From Jiangella muralis (GTDB lineage: Bacteria > Actinomycetota > Actinomycetes > Jiangellales > Jiangellaceae), in contig NZ_KQ434754.1 of the NCBI RefSeq assembly GCF_001270745.1, forward strand, positions 232,322 through 296,321: a stretch of 64,000 nucleotides of DNA, given 5' to 3'. Shown piece by piece: positions 8,670 through 16,521 of the stretch (positions are counted from its first letter, which is position 1; each line of letters opens with the position of its first letter). Under the pieces are notes generated by a model. The model was not told the origin of the DNA, searched no databases, and saw only the letters and a list, made by a program, of their open reading frames with translations. The translations under genes and the position numbers were made by a program.

Positions 8670-8927
8670 ATGATTCGTAGAGCCCGTAATTGGATGCTCC
8701 TGGTGCTGGCCACTACGCTCGGTGCCGTGGCGCTGACCTTCACCGGAACGCCCGATGCGATGGCTGGGACGGCTAAATACACCTGTCCGGCCGCCACCAT
8801 GACTCCAAGCGAATGCAAGGCCGTGTACAACCGGTTCAAGGCCAATGGGGTGCGGGTATGGGGATACCATTCGCCCTCCTGCACGTATTACTACTGCTAC
8901 GACGGCTACTTCTACTACGCCCGCTGA
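8670..8927 (+). CDS. Small secreted Cys/Tyr-rich protein, unknown
   Basis: 85 residues. A basic N-terminus and about 20 hydrophobic residues ending near AMAG form a Sec signal peptide. The mature part is about 50 residues with four Cys (KYTCPAATM, SECKAVY, SCTYYYC) and a tyrosine-rich tail YYYCYDGYFYYAR, which suggests two disulphides. AAAGGA is well placed six bases before ATG 8670; an in-frame TTG two codons earlier is less likely. The gene is visibly less GC-rich than its neighbours and lies between a VOC gene and that gene's deleted duplicate. No family recognised. Confidence 0.72.
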   Translation: MIRRARNWMLLVLATTLGAVALTFTGTPDAMAGTAKYTCPAATMTPSECKAVYNRFKANGVRVWGYHSPSCTYYYCYDGYFYYAR

Positions 8928-8985
8928 TCTCCGGGCTTGTTCAAAAGAGGTCCCTTCCGGGGGCGGCGATCCTGCACCCGGGGCC

Positions 8986-9357
8986 TCAACTCAGCCGGGC
9001 GCGGAGGAGGCAGAACTCGTTGCCCTCCGGGTCGGCCAGCACCTGCCACGACTCCTCGCCCGTCTGCCCGACGTCGGCCGGGCGCGCCCCGATGGCCAGC
9101 AGCCGTTCCAGCTCGGCGTCCTGGTCGCGGTCGGTGGCGTTGACGTCGAAGTGCAGCCGCAGCGGGCCCAGCTCGGGATCGTCCGTCTGACTGAGGATGA
9201 TGGTCGGCTGCAACCCGCCGAACCCCTCGCGCGGCCCGATCTCGATCCCGTCGTCCTCGGTGTCGAGCACGACGTAGTCGAGCACCTCGCACCAGAACGC
9301 CGCCAGCCGCTGCGGGTCGCGGCACTTGAGGATGAGTTCGGACATGCGACACGCCAT
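8986..9357 (-). CDS. VOC-family (glyoxalase-like) protein
   Basis: About 123 residues of one VOC module: LKCRDPQRLAAFWCEVLDYVV, a LRLHFDV strand, and a closing LADPEGNEFCLLRARLS. The latter pattern is common in actinobacterial 'glyoxalase-like' proteins of unknown substrate. ATG 9357 lies 7 bases after TAGCGT with no Shine-Dalgarno, indicating a leaderless mRNA and an N-terminus MACRMSEL. The internal ATG at 9345 (MSEL) is the alternative. The same promoter, ATG and gene ends occur in the deleted duplicate at 8441-8507. Confidence 0.82.
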   Translation of the reverse strand: MACRMSELILKCRDPQRLAAFWCEVLDYVVLDTEDDGIEIGPREGFGGLQPTIILSQTDDPELGPLRLHFDVNATDRDQDAELERLLAIGARPADVGQTGEESWQVLADPEGNEFCLLRARLS

Positions 9358-9383
9358 GGCACTCACGCTACAAGGGTCCGAAC

Positions 9384-9423
9384 ACACGTCGGGCCGGTCC
9401 TGTCTCGGACCGGCCCGACGTGT
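9384..9423 (-). terminator. Perfect hairpin downstream of tRNA-Ser(GCT)
   Basis: 17-bp perfect inverted repeat (9384-9400 and 9407-9423, arm ACACGTCGGGCCGGTCC) with a 6-base loop. It lies 14 bases beyond the 3' end of the tRNA and before the VOC promoter. There is no U-tract, as is usual for actinobacterial terminators. Confidence 0.75.
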
Positions 9424-9437
9424 TCGTGCTGGTGGTG

Positions 9438-9528
9438 CGGAGGCGGCGGGATTTGAACCCGCGAGAGGGTTTGAGCCCTCAACCCGCTTAGCAGGCGGGC
9501 GCCATAAACCGGGCTAGGCGACGCCTCC
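9438..9528 (-). tRNA. tRNA-Ser: tRNA-Ser (anticodon GCT)
   Basis: Cloverleaf read by eye on the minus strand: acceptor GGAGGCG/CGCCTCC with discriminator G, T-arm GCGGGTTCAAATCCCGC, anticodon stem CCCGC/GCGGG around loop CTGCTAA, and a long variable arm typical of serine tRNAs. The anticodon GCT decodes AGC/AGU. The CCA end is not encoded. A perfect hairpin follows as terminator. Confidence 0.95.
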
Positions 9529-9609
9529 ATGCCCGTTGGAGCACCAGGTGCAACAACCGGGCGACGCAAGGCTACCGTTCCGGCGCGGGAGACGGCAAAG
9601 TCGGGTGGT

Positions 9610-10263
9610 GTGAGATCGCGCGGGCGGGGCTGGCGGGATCGTCGTGAGGCTGGTGAACGGCTGGGGGCGGCGGTCCTGGAGCGGCTCGGCGACGCTGGGG
9701 ACGTGCTGGTGCTGGGGTTGCCGCGCGGGGGCGTAGCCGTCGCGGCGCCGGTGGCCGCGGCGCTGGGCGGCGAGCTGGACGTGCTCGTGGTGCGCAAGGC
9801 GGGCGTGCCGTGGCAGCCGGAGCTGGCGTTGGGGGCGGTGACGGCGTCAGGGCATCGGGTGGTGAACGACGCGGTGGTGAGGGGTGTCCGGCTGCGGCCG
9901 ACCGAGCTCGAGTGGGTGCTCCGCCGGGCGCAGGAGGAGGCAGAGGGCAAGGAACGCCTGTTGCGCGGTGACCGCCCGCCGCCGCGGCTGGAGGGGCGGA
10001 CGGTTGTGCTGGTGGACGACGGCATCGCGACGGGCGCGACGGTGCGGGCGGCGGCCGAGCTGCTGGTGACGGCGGACCCGCGGCCACGCCAGGTGGTCGT
10101 CGCGGTGCCGGTGGGGCCGAGAGAGACGGTGGAGGAACTGGAGCGGGTGGCCGACGTGGTGGTGGTGTTGGAGCGGCCGGCGACGTTCCAGGCGGTCGGT
10201 GAGTGGTACGGCGATTTCACTCAGGTCCAGGACGACGACGTCAGGGCGCTGCTGAAACCGTGA
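9610..10263 (+). CDS. Phosphoribosyltransferase family protein
   Basis: About 217 residues. VLVLGLPRGGVAVAAPVAAALG and VVLVDDGIATGATVRAAAELL are the PRPP-loop features of type I phosphoribosyltransferases (the DDGIATG acidic-turn motif is intact), with LDVLVVRKAGVP between them. Proteins of this group are often called 'predicted phosphoribosyltransferase' and are not tied to a specific base. The start is uncertain: GTG 9610 is used, because the longer frame reaches the tRNA edge at 9529. The gene stands alone between tRNA-Ser and the LCP gene. Confidence 0.82.
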   Translation: MRSRGRGWRDRREAGERLGAAVLERLGDAGDVLVLGLPRGGVAVAAPVAAALGGELDVLVVRKAGVPWQPELALGAVTASGHRVVNDAVVRGVRLRPTELEWVLRRAQEEAEGKERLLRGDRPPPRLEGRTVVLVDDGIATGATVRAAAELLVTADPRPRQVVVAVPVGPRETVEELERVADVVVVLERPATFQAVGEWYGDFTQVQDDDVRALLKP

Positions 10264-10385
10264 CGGTGATCACTTCGGCAACTTATGGGCGGGTTCGGGC
10301 GTCTTGTAACAGAGGTGGTTACGCGGACGTCCGGCTGGGCCGGGCCGAGGTGTGATTATCCTGGCTTCGGCGGATAGAGCGGATC

Positions 10386-12023
10386 ATGAGAGCTGACGAC
10401 GTGAGAGCGAGGAGGGGTGACCGGCCGGTGCAACGCGCCCGACGAGCTCCAGGTGCTCGACGCGCTCGGCTGCAGACGCGCCGGGACGAGCGCAACCAGC
10501 GCTACGGCCGCTTCATCGGGTTCACCGCTCTCGGGTCGCTGATTCCCGGCACCGGGTTAATCGCCGCCGGCAGGCGCCGGCTCGGCACGACCGTCCTGGT
10601 CATCCTCGCCGCACTCGCCATCCTCGCGCTCGCCGTCGTGGTGCTGATCCCGCCGACGGAGCTGGCGTCGTACGGCGGCGACCGGCAGATGATGCTGATC
10701 GTCGGGACGGCGCTCGCGGCCGGCGCGGCGGCCTGGCTGCTCATCGCCGTCGGCAGCCACCGGTCGCTGGAGCCGGACGGCCTGCCTCCCGGCAAGCGGC
10801 TGGCCGGCGCGCTCGTCGTCATCCTCAGCGCGTCGGTGGTGGTCGCGCCGCTGGCGGTCGGTTCGCGGTACGCGTTCACGCAGCGCGACCTCGTCGGCAA
10901 CATCTCGTCCAGCGGCGGCAGCAACACCACGCCCGACGTCGACGTCTCCGACCCGTGGGCCGACAAGCCGCGGCTGAACGTGCTCTTCCTCGGCGGTGAC
11001 GCCGGTGAGGGCCGCACCGGTCTTCGTCCGGACACCCAGATCGTCGCCAGCATCGACACCGAGACCGGCGCCACGACGATGATCTCGCTGCCGCGCAACC
11101 TGTCGCAGATCCCGTTCCCCGACGGCACGCCGCTGGCCGAGGCGTACCCGAACGGCTTCACCGGCAGCGGCGACCCGCTCGAGTGGATGCTGAACGCCGT
11201 CTACGCCAACGTGCCGCGTGACCACCCCGACGTGTTCGAGGGCGTCGGTGACCCCGGCGCCGATGCCACGAAGTGGGCGGTCGAGGGCGCGCTGGGCCTC
11301 GACATCGACTACTTCATCATGGTCGACCTCGCCGGCTTCGAGGCCGTGGTCGACGCGCTCGGCGGCATCACCGTCAACGTGCCGCGCGACATCCCGTGGG
11401 GCAACAAGAGCCTCCCCGACGGCACCTGCACCCAGGCCAACGGCTACATCGAGCAGGGCGACAACCGGCTGCTCGACGGCTTCCACGCGCTCTGGTTCGC
11501 CCGCTCGCGCTGCGGCAGCGACGACTACGAGCGCATGGAGCGGCAGCGCTGCGTCATGAACGCCATCGTCGACAAGGCCGACCCGGCCACGCTGCTCAGC
11601 CAGTACCAGAGCCTCGCGTCGGCGGCTGGCGACATCATCACCTCCGACGTGCCGGCCGACCTGTTCCCGGCGCTGATCGAGCTGATGGTGAAGGTCCGCA
11701 CGCAGCCGCTGGAGAGCCTGACGCTCGACAACGAGTTCTTCGGCAGTATGGGCACCACGTCCAGCGACCCCGACTACGACCAGCTGCACGCGCGCATCCA
11801 GGAGATCCTGGCCGGCACCCCGGCCACGCCCGACGCCGGTGAGACGACGCCGCCCGACGAGGACACCACCGAGGCGACCGGCCAGAACGCCAGCAGCGAG
11901 CGTTCCGGCGCCGCCGTCCAGCAGGCCTCCGGCGAGGCCGAGGAGCCGGCCGACGAGCCCACCGAAGGCACGACGGACGAGCCCGCGGCCGACGAGCCGG
12001 TCGACGCCGGCGCGGTCTGCTGA
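10386..12023 (+). CDS. LytR-CpsA-Psr (LCP) family cell-wall ligase
   Basis: 545 residues. A basic N-terminus is followed by four hydrophobic segments between about 40 and 160, then an extracellular LCP domain from LNVLFLGGDAGEGRTGLRPDTQ through TMISLPRNL to WFARSRCGSDDYERMERQRC. The Asp and Arg residues that bind Mg and polyprenyl pyrophosphate are in these motifs. LCP enzymes move teichoic acid, arabinogalactan-like or capsule polymers from undecaprenyl carriers onto peptidoglycan. The tail after about 480 is a Pro/Glu/Thr-rich low-complexity stretch ending in Cys. A TATCCT -10 box lies at about 10355. Its stop is one base from the convergent lipoprotein stop. Four membrane segments are more than the single one usual for the family. 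Confidence 0.9.
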   Translation: MRADDVRARRGDRPVQRARRAPGARRARLQTRRDERNQRYGRFIGFTALGSLIPGTGLIAAGRRRLGTTVLVILAALAILALAVVVLIPPTELASYGGDRQMMLIVGTALAAGAAAWLLIAVGSHRSLEPDGLPPGKRLAGALVVILSASVVVAPLAVGSRYAFTQRDLVGNISSSGGSNTTPDVDVSDPWADKPRLNVLFLGGDAGEGRTGLRPDTQIVASIDTETGATTMISLPRNLSQIPFPDGTPLAEAYPNGFTGSGDPLEWMLNAVYANVPRDHPDVFEGVGDPGADATKWAVEGALGLDIDYFIMVDLAGFEAVVDALGGITVNVPRDIPWGNKSLPDGTCTQANGYIEQGDNRLLDGFHALWFARSRCGSDDYERMERQRCVMNAIVDKADPATLLSQYQSLASAAGDIITSDVPADLFPALIELMVKVRTQPLESLTLDNEFFGSMGTTSSDPDYDQLHARIQEILAGTPATPDAGETTPPDEDTTEATGQNASSERSGAAVQQASGEAEEPADEPTEGTTDEPAADEPVDAGAVC

Positions 12024-12024
12024 C

Positions 12025-12969
12025 TCACTCGTACAGCACGTAGTCCGGCGTCGGCGCCAGCGCCAGCACCTCGGCGGGCGTCATCAACGGCCCGCGCGCG
12101 GCGTCCTCCTCGAAGAACAGCTTGAAGCCGGCGGCGACGTGCGGCGGCTTGGTGCTCATGAGCGTCGTCCAGGTGCGCTCCTTGTCGGCGCGGCTGCCGA
12201 TGCCGTCGACGCTCTTGACGGCGACGACGCCCGGGTGCGGCCGCAGCGCCGCCTCGTCCTCGACGACCGAGGCGTGCACCTGGTGGAACACCATGACCTT
12301 CTCCGGCAGGTCGCGCTCGGCGACCAGCGCCGACAGGTAGGCGGCGACGGAGTCCAGCTCGGCGCCGGTGGTGCTGCCGTAGACGTCGCCTGGGACCTCG
12401 TCCGGCCCGACCGCCCACTCCGGGTCCAGCGCCAGCCCGACGTCCGGCTCGGTCAGCCACGGCTCCAGCCGAGTCACCTCGTCGAGGAAGCCGGCCCGGC
12501 CGGGTTGGACGTTGAGCAGCAGCAGCGCACCGTGCCGTCGGGCCGCCTCGAGGTATGCCGCGATGACGTCGTCGGGCTCGTGTGTGCGGTACAGCCCGTC
12601 GGCCGCGGGCGAATCGTGCGCGATGACGGTGATCAGCTCGAACACGGGCAGGACGGTGCGGTCGTCGTCGTACTCGGCGGCGATGGCGTCGATCTGCTCG
12701 GCGGCGGCGTCGAGGCCGTCCGGGGTGAGCCGTCCGAACGCCGGTGACCGGCCGCCGGCGAGGCCGACGAGGCGGTGCTCGGGCAGGATCGTCGTCCCGC
12801 CGCCGGGCAACGACGACGGCGTGGGCGCCTCGTCCGGCGGGGGCGACGCGGGCTCCGACATGGACGGCGGCGTCGTCGTGCGCTGTCCGCCGGGCTCGCC
12901 GGCACCGTCGTCGGCGCAGCCGGCCGTCGCCAGCACGGCGATCGTCAGCAGGAGAACAGGTCTACGCAC
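12025..12969 (-). CDS. Lipoprotein with TIM-barrel-like domain, unknown
   Basis: 314 residues. Signal peptide with lipobox TAGC (Cys18), then a Pro/Ser/Thr-rich linker to about 60. The rest alternates strands and helices (LPVFELITVIAH, GALLLLNVQPG, VGLALDPEWAV, VMVFHQVHASVV, GVVAVKSVDGIG) in the rhythm of a beta/alpha barrel. Acidic residues at strand ends (DPEW, FEL) would suit a glycoside-hydrolase-like extracellular enzyme, but no family is recognised. GTG 12969 gives the complete signal peptide; CACACT lies 8 bases upstream as a possible -10 box. Convergent with the LCP gene. Confidence 0.75.
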   Translation of the reverse strand: MRRPVLLLTIAVLATAGCADDGAGEPGGQRTTTPPSMSEPASPPPDEAPTPSSLPGGGTTILPEHRLVGLAGGRSPAFGRLTPDGLDAAAEQIDAIAAEYDDDRTVLPVFELITVIAHDSPAADGLYRTHEPDDVIAAYLEAARRHGALLLLNVQPGRAGFLDEVTRLEPWLTEPDVGLALDPEWAVGPDEVPGDVYGSTTGAELDSVAAYLSALVAERDLPEKVMVFHQVHASVVEDEAALRPHPGVVAVKSVDGIGSRADKERTWTTLMSTKPPHVAAGFKLFFEEDAARGPLMTPAEVLALAPTPDYVLYE

Positions 12970-12990
12970 TCCTGCCTAGTGTGCACCGGA

Positions 12991-13467
12991 TCAGGCGAGG
13001 TCGTCCTGGCCGGAGAGCGGGCGATAGCCGCGGTCGCGGTTGAGCCGGCCGCGCAGCTCGCGGGCCAGCACCCGCGGCTCGACGTCGATGGACGCGGTGC
13101 GGATGAGGCTCTGCCGGCCGCCGGAGAGGTCGACGGAGACGATGGCGCCGTCGGTCTGCACTTTGCGGACGTCGCGCCACGGCACCCGCCGCCCGGCGCC
13201 GAACCCCGTCGCGTTGACGAAGCCGTCGTCGTCGAGCACCAGCCGGGTGCCGCGGCCGAGCACGCGCAGCACGCCGACCAGCAGGATGACCAGCGACACC
13301 GCCGCGGCCAGCGCCAGCAACACCACCAGGGCCGCTTCCAGCCAGCCGGGCAGGTCGAGCGCCAGCACGACGGTCAGCGCGATGGTGACGAGACCGAGAC
13401 CGGCGGCGCCGACTCCGACGCCGCGGACCGCGAGCTGGGTCGGTGGGCCGTAGACCGTGCGTGTCAC
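12991..13467 (-). CDS. Membrane protein with two TM segments and a PH-like C-terminal domain
   Basis: 158 residues. Two adjacent hydrophobic helices (about 15-35 and 42-66) are followed by a cytoplasmic beta-rich domain (RLVLDDDGFVNATGFGAGRRVPWRDVRKVQ ...). The pattern of a conserved VPWRDV in an actinobacterial small membrane protein resembles the bacterial PH-like (YdbT/DUF304-type) group; function unknown. GTG 13467 has CACACT 7 bases upstream and no Shine-Dalgarno, so it may be leaderless. The same CACACT box precedes the lipoprotein gene downstream. Confidence 0.72.
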   Translation of the reverse strand: MTRTVYGPPTQLAVRGVGVGAAGLGLVTIALTVVLALDLPGWLEAALVVLLALAAAVSLVILLVGVLRVLGRGTRLVLDDDGFVNATGFGAGRRVPWRDVRKVQTDGAIVSVDLSGGRQSLIRTASIDVEPRVLARELRGRLNRDRGYRPLSGQDDLA

Positions 13468-13523
13468 GGGACCCAGTGTGTCACGCGTGCGCAGGTCAGC
13501 CCGCGTGGAGGGGTGGCGGCCGA

Positions 13524-13546
13524 CCGCGAGGTCTGACGTCGGTCCC
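13524..13546. repeat. Short repeat C (GAGGTCTGACGTC), copy 1
   Basis: CGCGAGGTCTGACGTCGGTCCC, matching 59147-59168 except one base. It lies between the zinc-ribbon gene stop and the promoter of the PH-like membrane gene. Confidence 0.5.
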
Positions 13547-13556
13547 CGATGTCGAG

Positions 13557-13733
13557 TCAGGCCGTGGAGGCCATGCGGGCGCGGTTCTCGGCGATGATCC
13601 GGCACAGCGGGCAGAGGTCGAGCCCGTGCAGCCGGCTCCAGCCCGAGAGCGTCGCGCGCGCGTGGTGCGGCGTCGATCCGAGATTCCCCAGGTCGCCGCA
13701 TTGGTCGCAGACGATGGCCACCCGTGTGCTCAT
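13557..13733 (-). CDS. Small zinc-ribbon protein
   Basis: 58 residues, MSTRVAIVCDQCG ... LCPLCRIIAENRARMASTA. Two CxxC pairs (Cys9/Cys12 and Cys41/Cys44) spaced by about 28 residues are expected to bind one zinc. Bases AGGAG stand just upstream of ATG 13733. No catalytic residues are seen, and a nucleic-acid or protein-binding role is the default guess. It overlaps no other convincing gene. Confidence 0.68.
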   Translation of the reverse strand: MSTRVAIVCDQCGDLGNLGSTPHHARATLSGWSRLHGLDLCPLCRIIAENRARMASTA

Positions 13734-13825
13734 GGTCTCCTGCCTGTCCGTCGTGCGCCGCCCCCGGCGCGTTCCCACCCTTCCCCAGGATGCCCGACGG
13801 ACAGCGTCGCGGTGGGCGGAAACGA

Positions 13826-15475
13826 TCAATTGGCGGTGACGCCGGCGAGGATCGCCGCGATGCGGTGCGCCGGCAGCTCGACCAGCGGCGACTCGAGCAC
13901 GTGCGGCGGCAGCCCGGACACGTCGACGAGGCGCCGCGCCTCGTCCTTGGTGAGCGGCTCGCCGCCGGTGCGCCGGCCGGCCTTGACCAGGGCGTCGCGC
14001 CAGGCGGTGCTGAGGCGCCGGTGCGCGGTGTCGAGCAGGAACCGCCGGGCGACGTCGGCGGGCGGGAGGTCCGCGGCGTCGACGGCGACGGCCTCGACGA
14101 TCGCGTGCTTCGGGTCGGGGGTGCTGCGCCGGAACCGCAGCCGCCACTTCGCGCCGACCAGTCGTTGCAGCTCCTGCTGCCCGGACTGCGACGTGACCGC
14201 CGGGTGGGTGTTCTGGACGGCGAGCGCGAGGCGCCGCACGTCCAGCGCCAGCAGGGTGCGCAGCAGCCAGGTGTTCGGGTCGCCGACGAGGTGGACGGCG
14301 ACCGCGGCCGTCCGGGCGTGCGGGATGGCCGCCGCGGCCCGTCCGGCGAACACGTCGCCGAGCGCGATGCCGCCGGGCGGTCGCCGCAGCGCGACGACGG
14401 CGCCGACGTCCAGCGACTCGGGTCCGGCGGCGGCGTCGAGCAGCGCCGTCATGACGTCCGGCGCGTCGGGCCGGCCGCTCTCCAGCGACTGCGGCCCGTG
14501 CGTGTAGATCGCCTCCTGGGTCGTGCGCGGCAGCGCCTTCCACGTCGCCGCCGTCGGCTGGAGGACGTAGAGGTCGCTGGCGCTGCCGATGGCCTGGGCG
14601 CCGTCGTAGCGGTTGAAGTGCGGCAGCATCGCCTCGGTGGCCAGCGACAGGCCGACCAGTTCGCGCTGCACCTTCAGGCCCAGCGCCGGCTGGTGTCGGC
14701 CGTGGCCGTAGGCCAGGACCAACCGGCCGTTCGGGTGGTCGCGCAGGCTCTCGAGGCCGCGGGTGAGGAACAGCCGGACGCCCTCGGGGGTGTAGGGCGG
14801 ATCGGTGACGACGAGGTCGCCCACCTCCCGCGCGACGGACGGCAGCCCGGCGCGGAAGTCGGCCCAGACGGTGCGGATCGGCAGGCCGAGCGCGGCGGCC
14901 TGCTCGTCGACGTAGGCCAGCAGGTCCTCGTCGAGGTCCGCGACCACGACCTTCACCCGGGGATTGACCAGGCACAACGCGACGGATGTGAGGTCGTGGT
15001 CGCCGATGCAGACCAGGGTCGCGCCGTCGAGGTCGTACGTGGCGTCGAGCCAGAGCGCGCGGCGCAGCGCGGTGACGGGCGTCGCGGGCACGTGATCGAG
15101 CGCCTGGACGGCGGCCGGCGCGGCGGCGATCACCTCGGCGACCCGGCGGGCGACGTCGTTCGTGGGCAGCGGACCGGCGGGCTCGGGCAGGACGGGCGGC
15201 GTCAGGCGGTCCAGCCCGAACCGGTCGCGGTAGGCCGCCCGCACGTCGTCCCGCACCGTGAACCGTCCGCCGTGCGTCTCGAGGTCGCCGCCCAGCGCGT
15301 CGAGCAGCCGTTCCACCTGGCGGCGTGGCACCGCGGTGCGGCGGACGAGGTCGTCGAGCGGGGCGGCGCCGGCGACGAGCGCGGCCAGCACCTCACGCAA
15401 TGGGCGCGCGCCGACGCCGAGCCCCGACACCAGGTCGGCGACACGGTCGATGGCGTCGGCGTTCAGCGGGTCCAA
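13826..15475 (-). CDS. BpsA-like (branched-chain polyamine synthase family) protein, long form
   Basis: 549 residues. A winged-helix-like N-terminus (about 20-80) precedes a region typical of N4-bis(aminopropyl)spermidine synthases (PF01861): LDHVPATPVTALRRA, then GATLVCIGDHDLTSVAL (about 151-167), then VTDPPYTPEGVRLFL with DPPY at 225-228. Known BpsA proteins transfer aminopropyl groups from decarboxylated SAM to spermidine. Two oddities: the family's acidic GDDD motif reads GDHD, and about 300 extra residues follow the catalytic core, against a usual length of about 350. The start is TTG 15475, two bases from the tRNA 3' end; GTG 15430 is the alternative. Confidence 0.72.
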   Translation of the reverse strand: MDPLNADAIDRVADLVSGLGVGARPLREVLAALVAGAAPLDDLVRRTAVPRRQVERLLDALGGDLETHGGRFTVRDDVRAAYRDRFGLDRLTPPVLPEPAGPLPTNDVARRVAEVIAAAPAAVQALDHVPATPVTALRRALWLDATYDLDGATLVCIGDHDLTSVALCLVNPRVKVVVADLDEDLLAYVDEQAAALGLPIRTVWADFRAGLPSVAREVGDLVVTDPPYTPEGVRLFLTRGLESLRDHPNGRLVLAYGHGRHQPALGLKVQRELVGLSLATEAMLPHFNRYDGAQAIGSASDLYVLQPTAATWKALPRTTQEAIYTHGPQSLESGRPDAPDVMTALLDAAAGPESLDVGAVVALRRPPGGIALGDVFAGRAAAAIPHARTAAVAVHLVGDPNTWLLRTLLALDVRRLALAVQNTHPAVTSQSGQQELQRLVGAKWRLRFRRSTPDPKHAIVEAVAVDAADLPPADVARRFLLDTAHRRLSTAWRDALVKAGRRTGGEPLTKDEARRLVDVSGLPPHVLESPLVELPAHRIAAILAGVTAN

Positions 15476-15476
15476 G

Positions 15477-15569
15477 CGGAGGGCATGGGATTCGAACCCA
15501 TGAGGACGGAGAGGGCCCCGCCCTAGAACTTTTCAAGAGTTCCCCGTTCGGCCACTCCGGCAGCCCTCC
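15477..15569 (-). tRNA. tRNA-Ser: tRNA-Ser (anticodon TGA)
   Basis: Minus-strand cloverleaf: acceptor GGAGGGC/GCCCTCC plus discriminator G, T-arm CATGGGTTCGAATCCCATG, anticodon stem GAACT/AGTTC around loop CTTGAAA, and a long variable arm. The anticodon TGA decodes UCN serine codons. Its 3' end is only one base from the TTG of the BpsA-like gene on the same strand, so the two may share a primary transcript. CCA is not encoded. Confidence 0.95.
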
Positions 15570-15616
15570 AGGCAGGTGCAAGTGTGCCACGTCCGGTCTG
15601 TGGCAGCATCGGGCCG

Positions 15617-16378
15617 GTGAGCGAGGCCGAGACGCCGTTGCCGGGTGGCCGGGTGGGTGGCGCCGTGCGGGTCGGCGGCACCGTGCGGCGGCCTGCCGGA
15701 GCGTGGACGCCGGCCGTCCATGCGCTGCTGGACGGGTTGCGCGCGGCCGGTCTGGACGGCGTCCCGTCGGTGCGCGGGGTCGACGAGCAGGGGCGCGAGG
15801 TGCTCGGGTGGGTCGCCGGCCGGGGTGTTGCCCGCGACGAGATCGTCAGCGACGCGCTGCTGGCTGACGGTGCTCGCTGGCTGCGTCGCTTCCACGATGC
15901 GGTCGCCGGGTACCGGCCGGACGGCGAGGTGACGTGGCGGCACGGCCGGCGGGCGCTGGCTGCCGGGGAGATCGTCTGCCACAACGACCCGGCCGCCTAC
16001 AACTGGATCGCCAACGGCGACCGCGTCGTCGGCGTGGTCGACTGGGACATGGCCGGCCCAGGCGTCGCGCTGGACGACCTGGCGTTCGTCGCGTGGATGT
16101 CGGTGCCGCTGCGTCGTGTGGACGTGCCGGTGGACGTCGTCGCGCGGCGGCTGGTCCTGCTGGCTTCGGCCTACGGCGACGTGACGCCGTCGGCGGTGCT
16201 CGCGCACGTGCACGTCCGGATGAGCATGGCAGCGGACCGCATCGAGGCCGGTCAGCGTCGGGGCGACCCGGGGCTGCTGAACCTCGCGGCGATCGGTGAG
16301 CCGGGTCGCACCCGGGCGGCGCTGGCCGGGCTTGCGGCGCGCGAGCCCGCGATCGTCGCCGCGCTGCGTGCTGGTTGA
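15617..16378 (+). CDS. Aminoglycoside-phosphotransferase-fold (APH) protein
   Basis: 253 residues. IVCHNDPAAYNWI is the catalytic loop (HxDxxxxN: His, Asp, Asn) and VVGVVDWDMAGPG is the metal-binding DxD/'DFG-like' motif of the choline/aminoglycoside kinase fold. The N-terminal lobe is short. The substrate is unknown; many actinobacteria have several such kinases that are not resistance genes. GTG 15617 is chosen because CAGCAT lies 7 bases before it in the leaderless arrangement and the upstream frame runs towards the tRNA. Confidence 0.82.
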   Translation: MSEAETPLPGGRVGGAVRVGGTVRRPAGAWTPAVHALLDGLRAAGLDGVPSVRGVDEQGREVLGWVAGRGVARDEIVSDALLADGARWLRRFHDAVAGYRPDGEVTWRHGRRALAAGEIVCHNDPAAYNWIANGDRVVGVVDWDMAGPGVALDDLAFVAWMSVPLRRVDVPVDVVARRLVLLASAYGDVTPSAVLAHVHVRMSMAADRIEAGQRRGDPGLLNLAAIGEPGRTRAALAGLAAREPAIVAALRAG

Positions 16379-16389
16379 CCGGAGATCCA

Positions 16390-16428
16390 GCCCGCCCGGC
16401 TGGGAGGGGGCCCACCCTACGGGCGGGC
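16390..16428. repeat. GC-rich hairpin repeat B, copy 1
   Basis: GCCCGCCC (16390-16397) and GGGCGGGC (16421-16428) are inverted arms around GGGAGGGGGCCCACCCTAC, followed by GCTGACAAC. The same unit occurs at about 42617-42665 and, diverged, at 38831-38876. Confidence 0.65.
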
Positions 16429-16521
16429 GCTGACAACGTCGGCCGATTGTGGGTCTCACCTGGCGTACCTCGGTGTGACGCACCCTTTCTGACGGTGGAC
16501 GCGCGGCATCGAGGTTGCGGG

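Noticed and set aside
15617-16378. Antibiotic-resistance aminoglycoside kinase
   Set aside because: The APH fold is common among uncharacterised actinobacterial kinases; no resistance context or close family motif.
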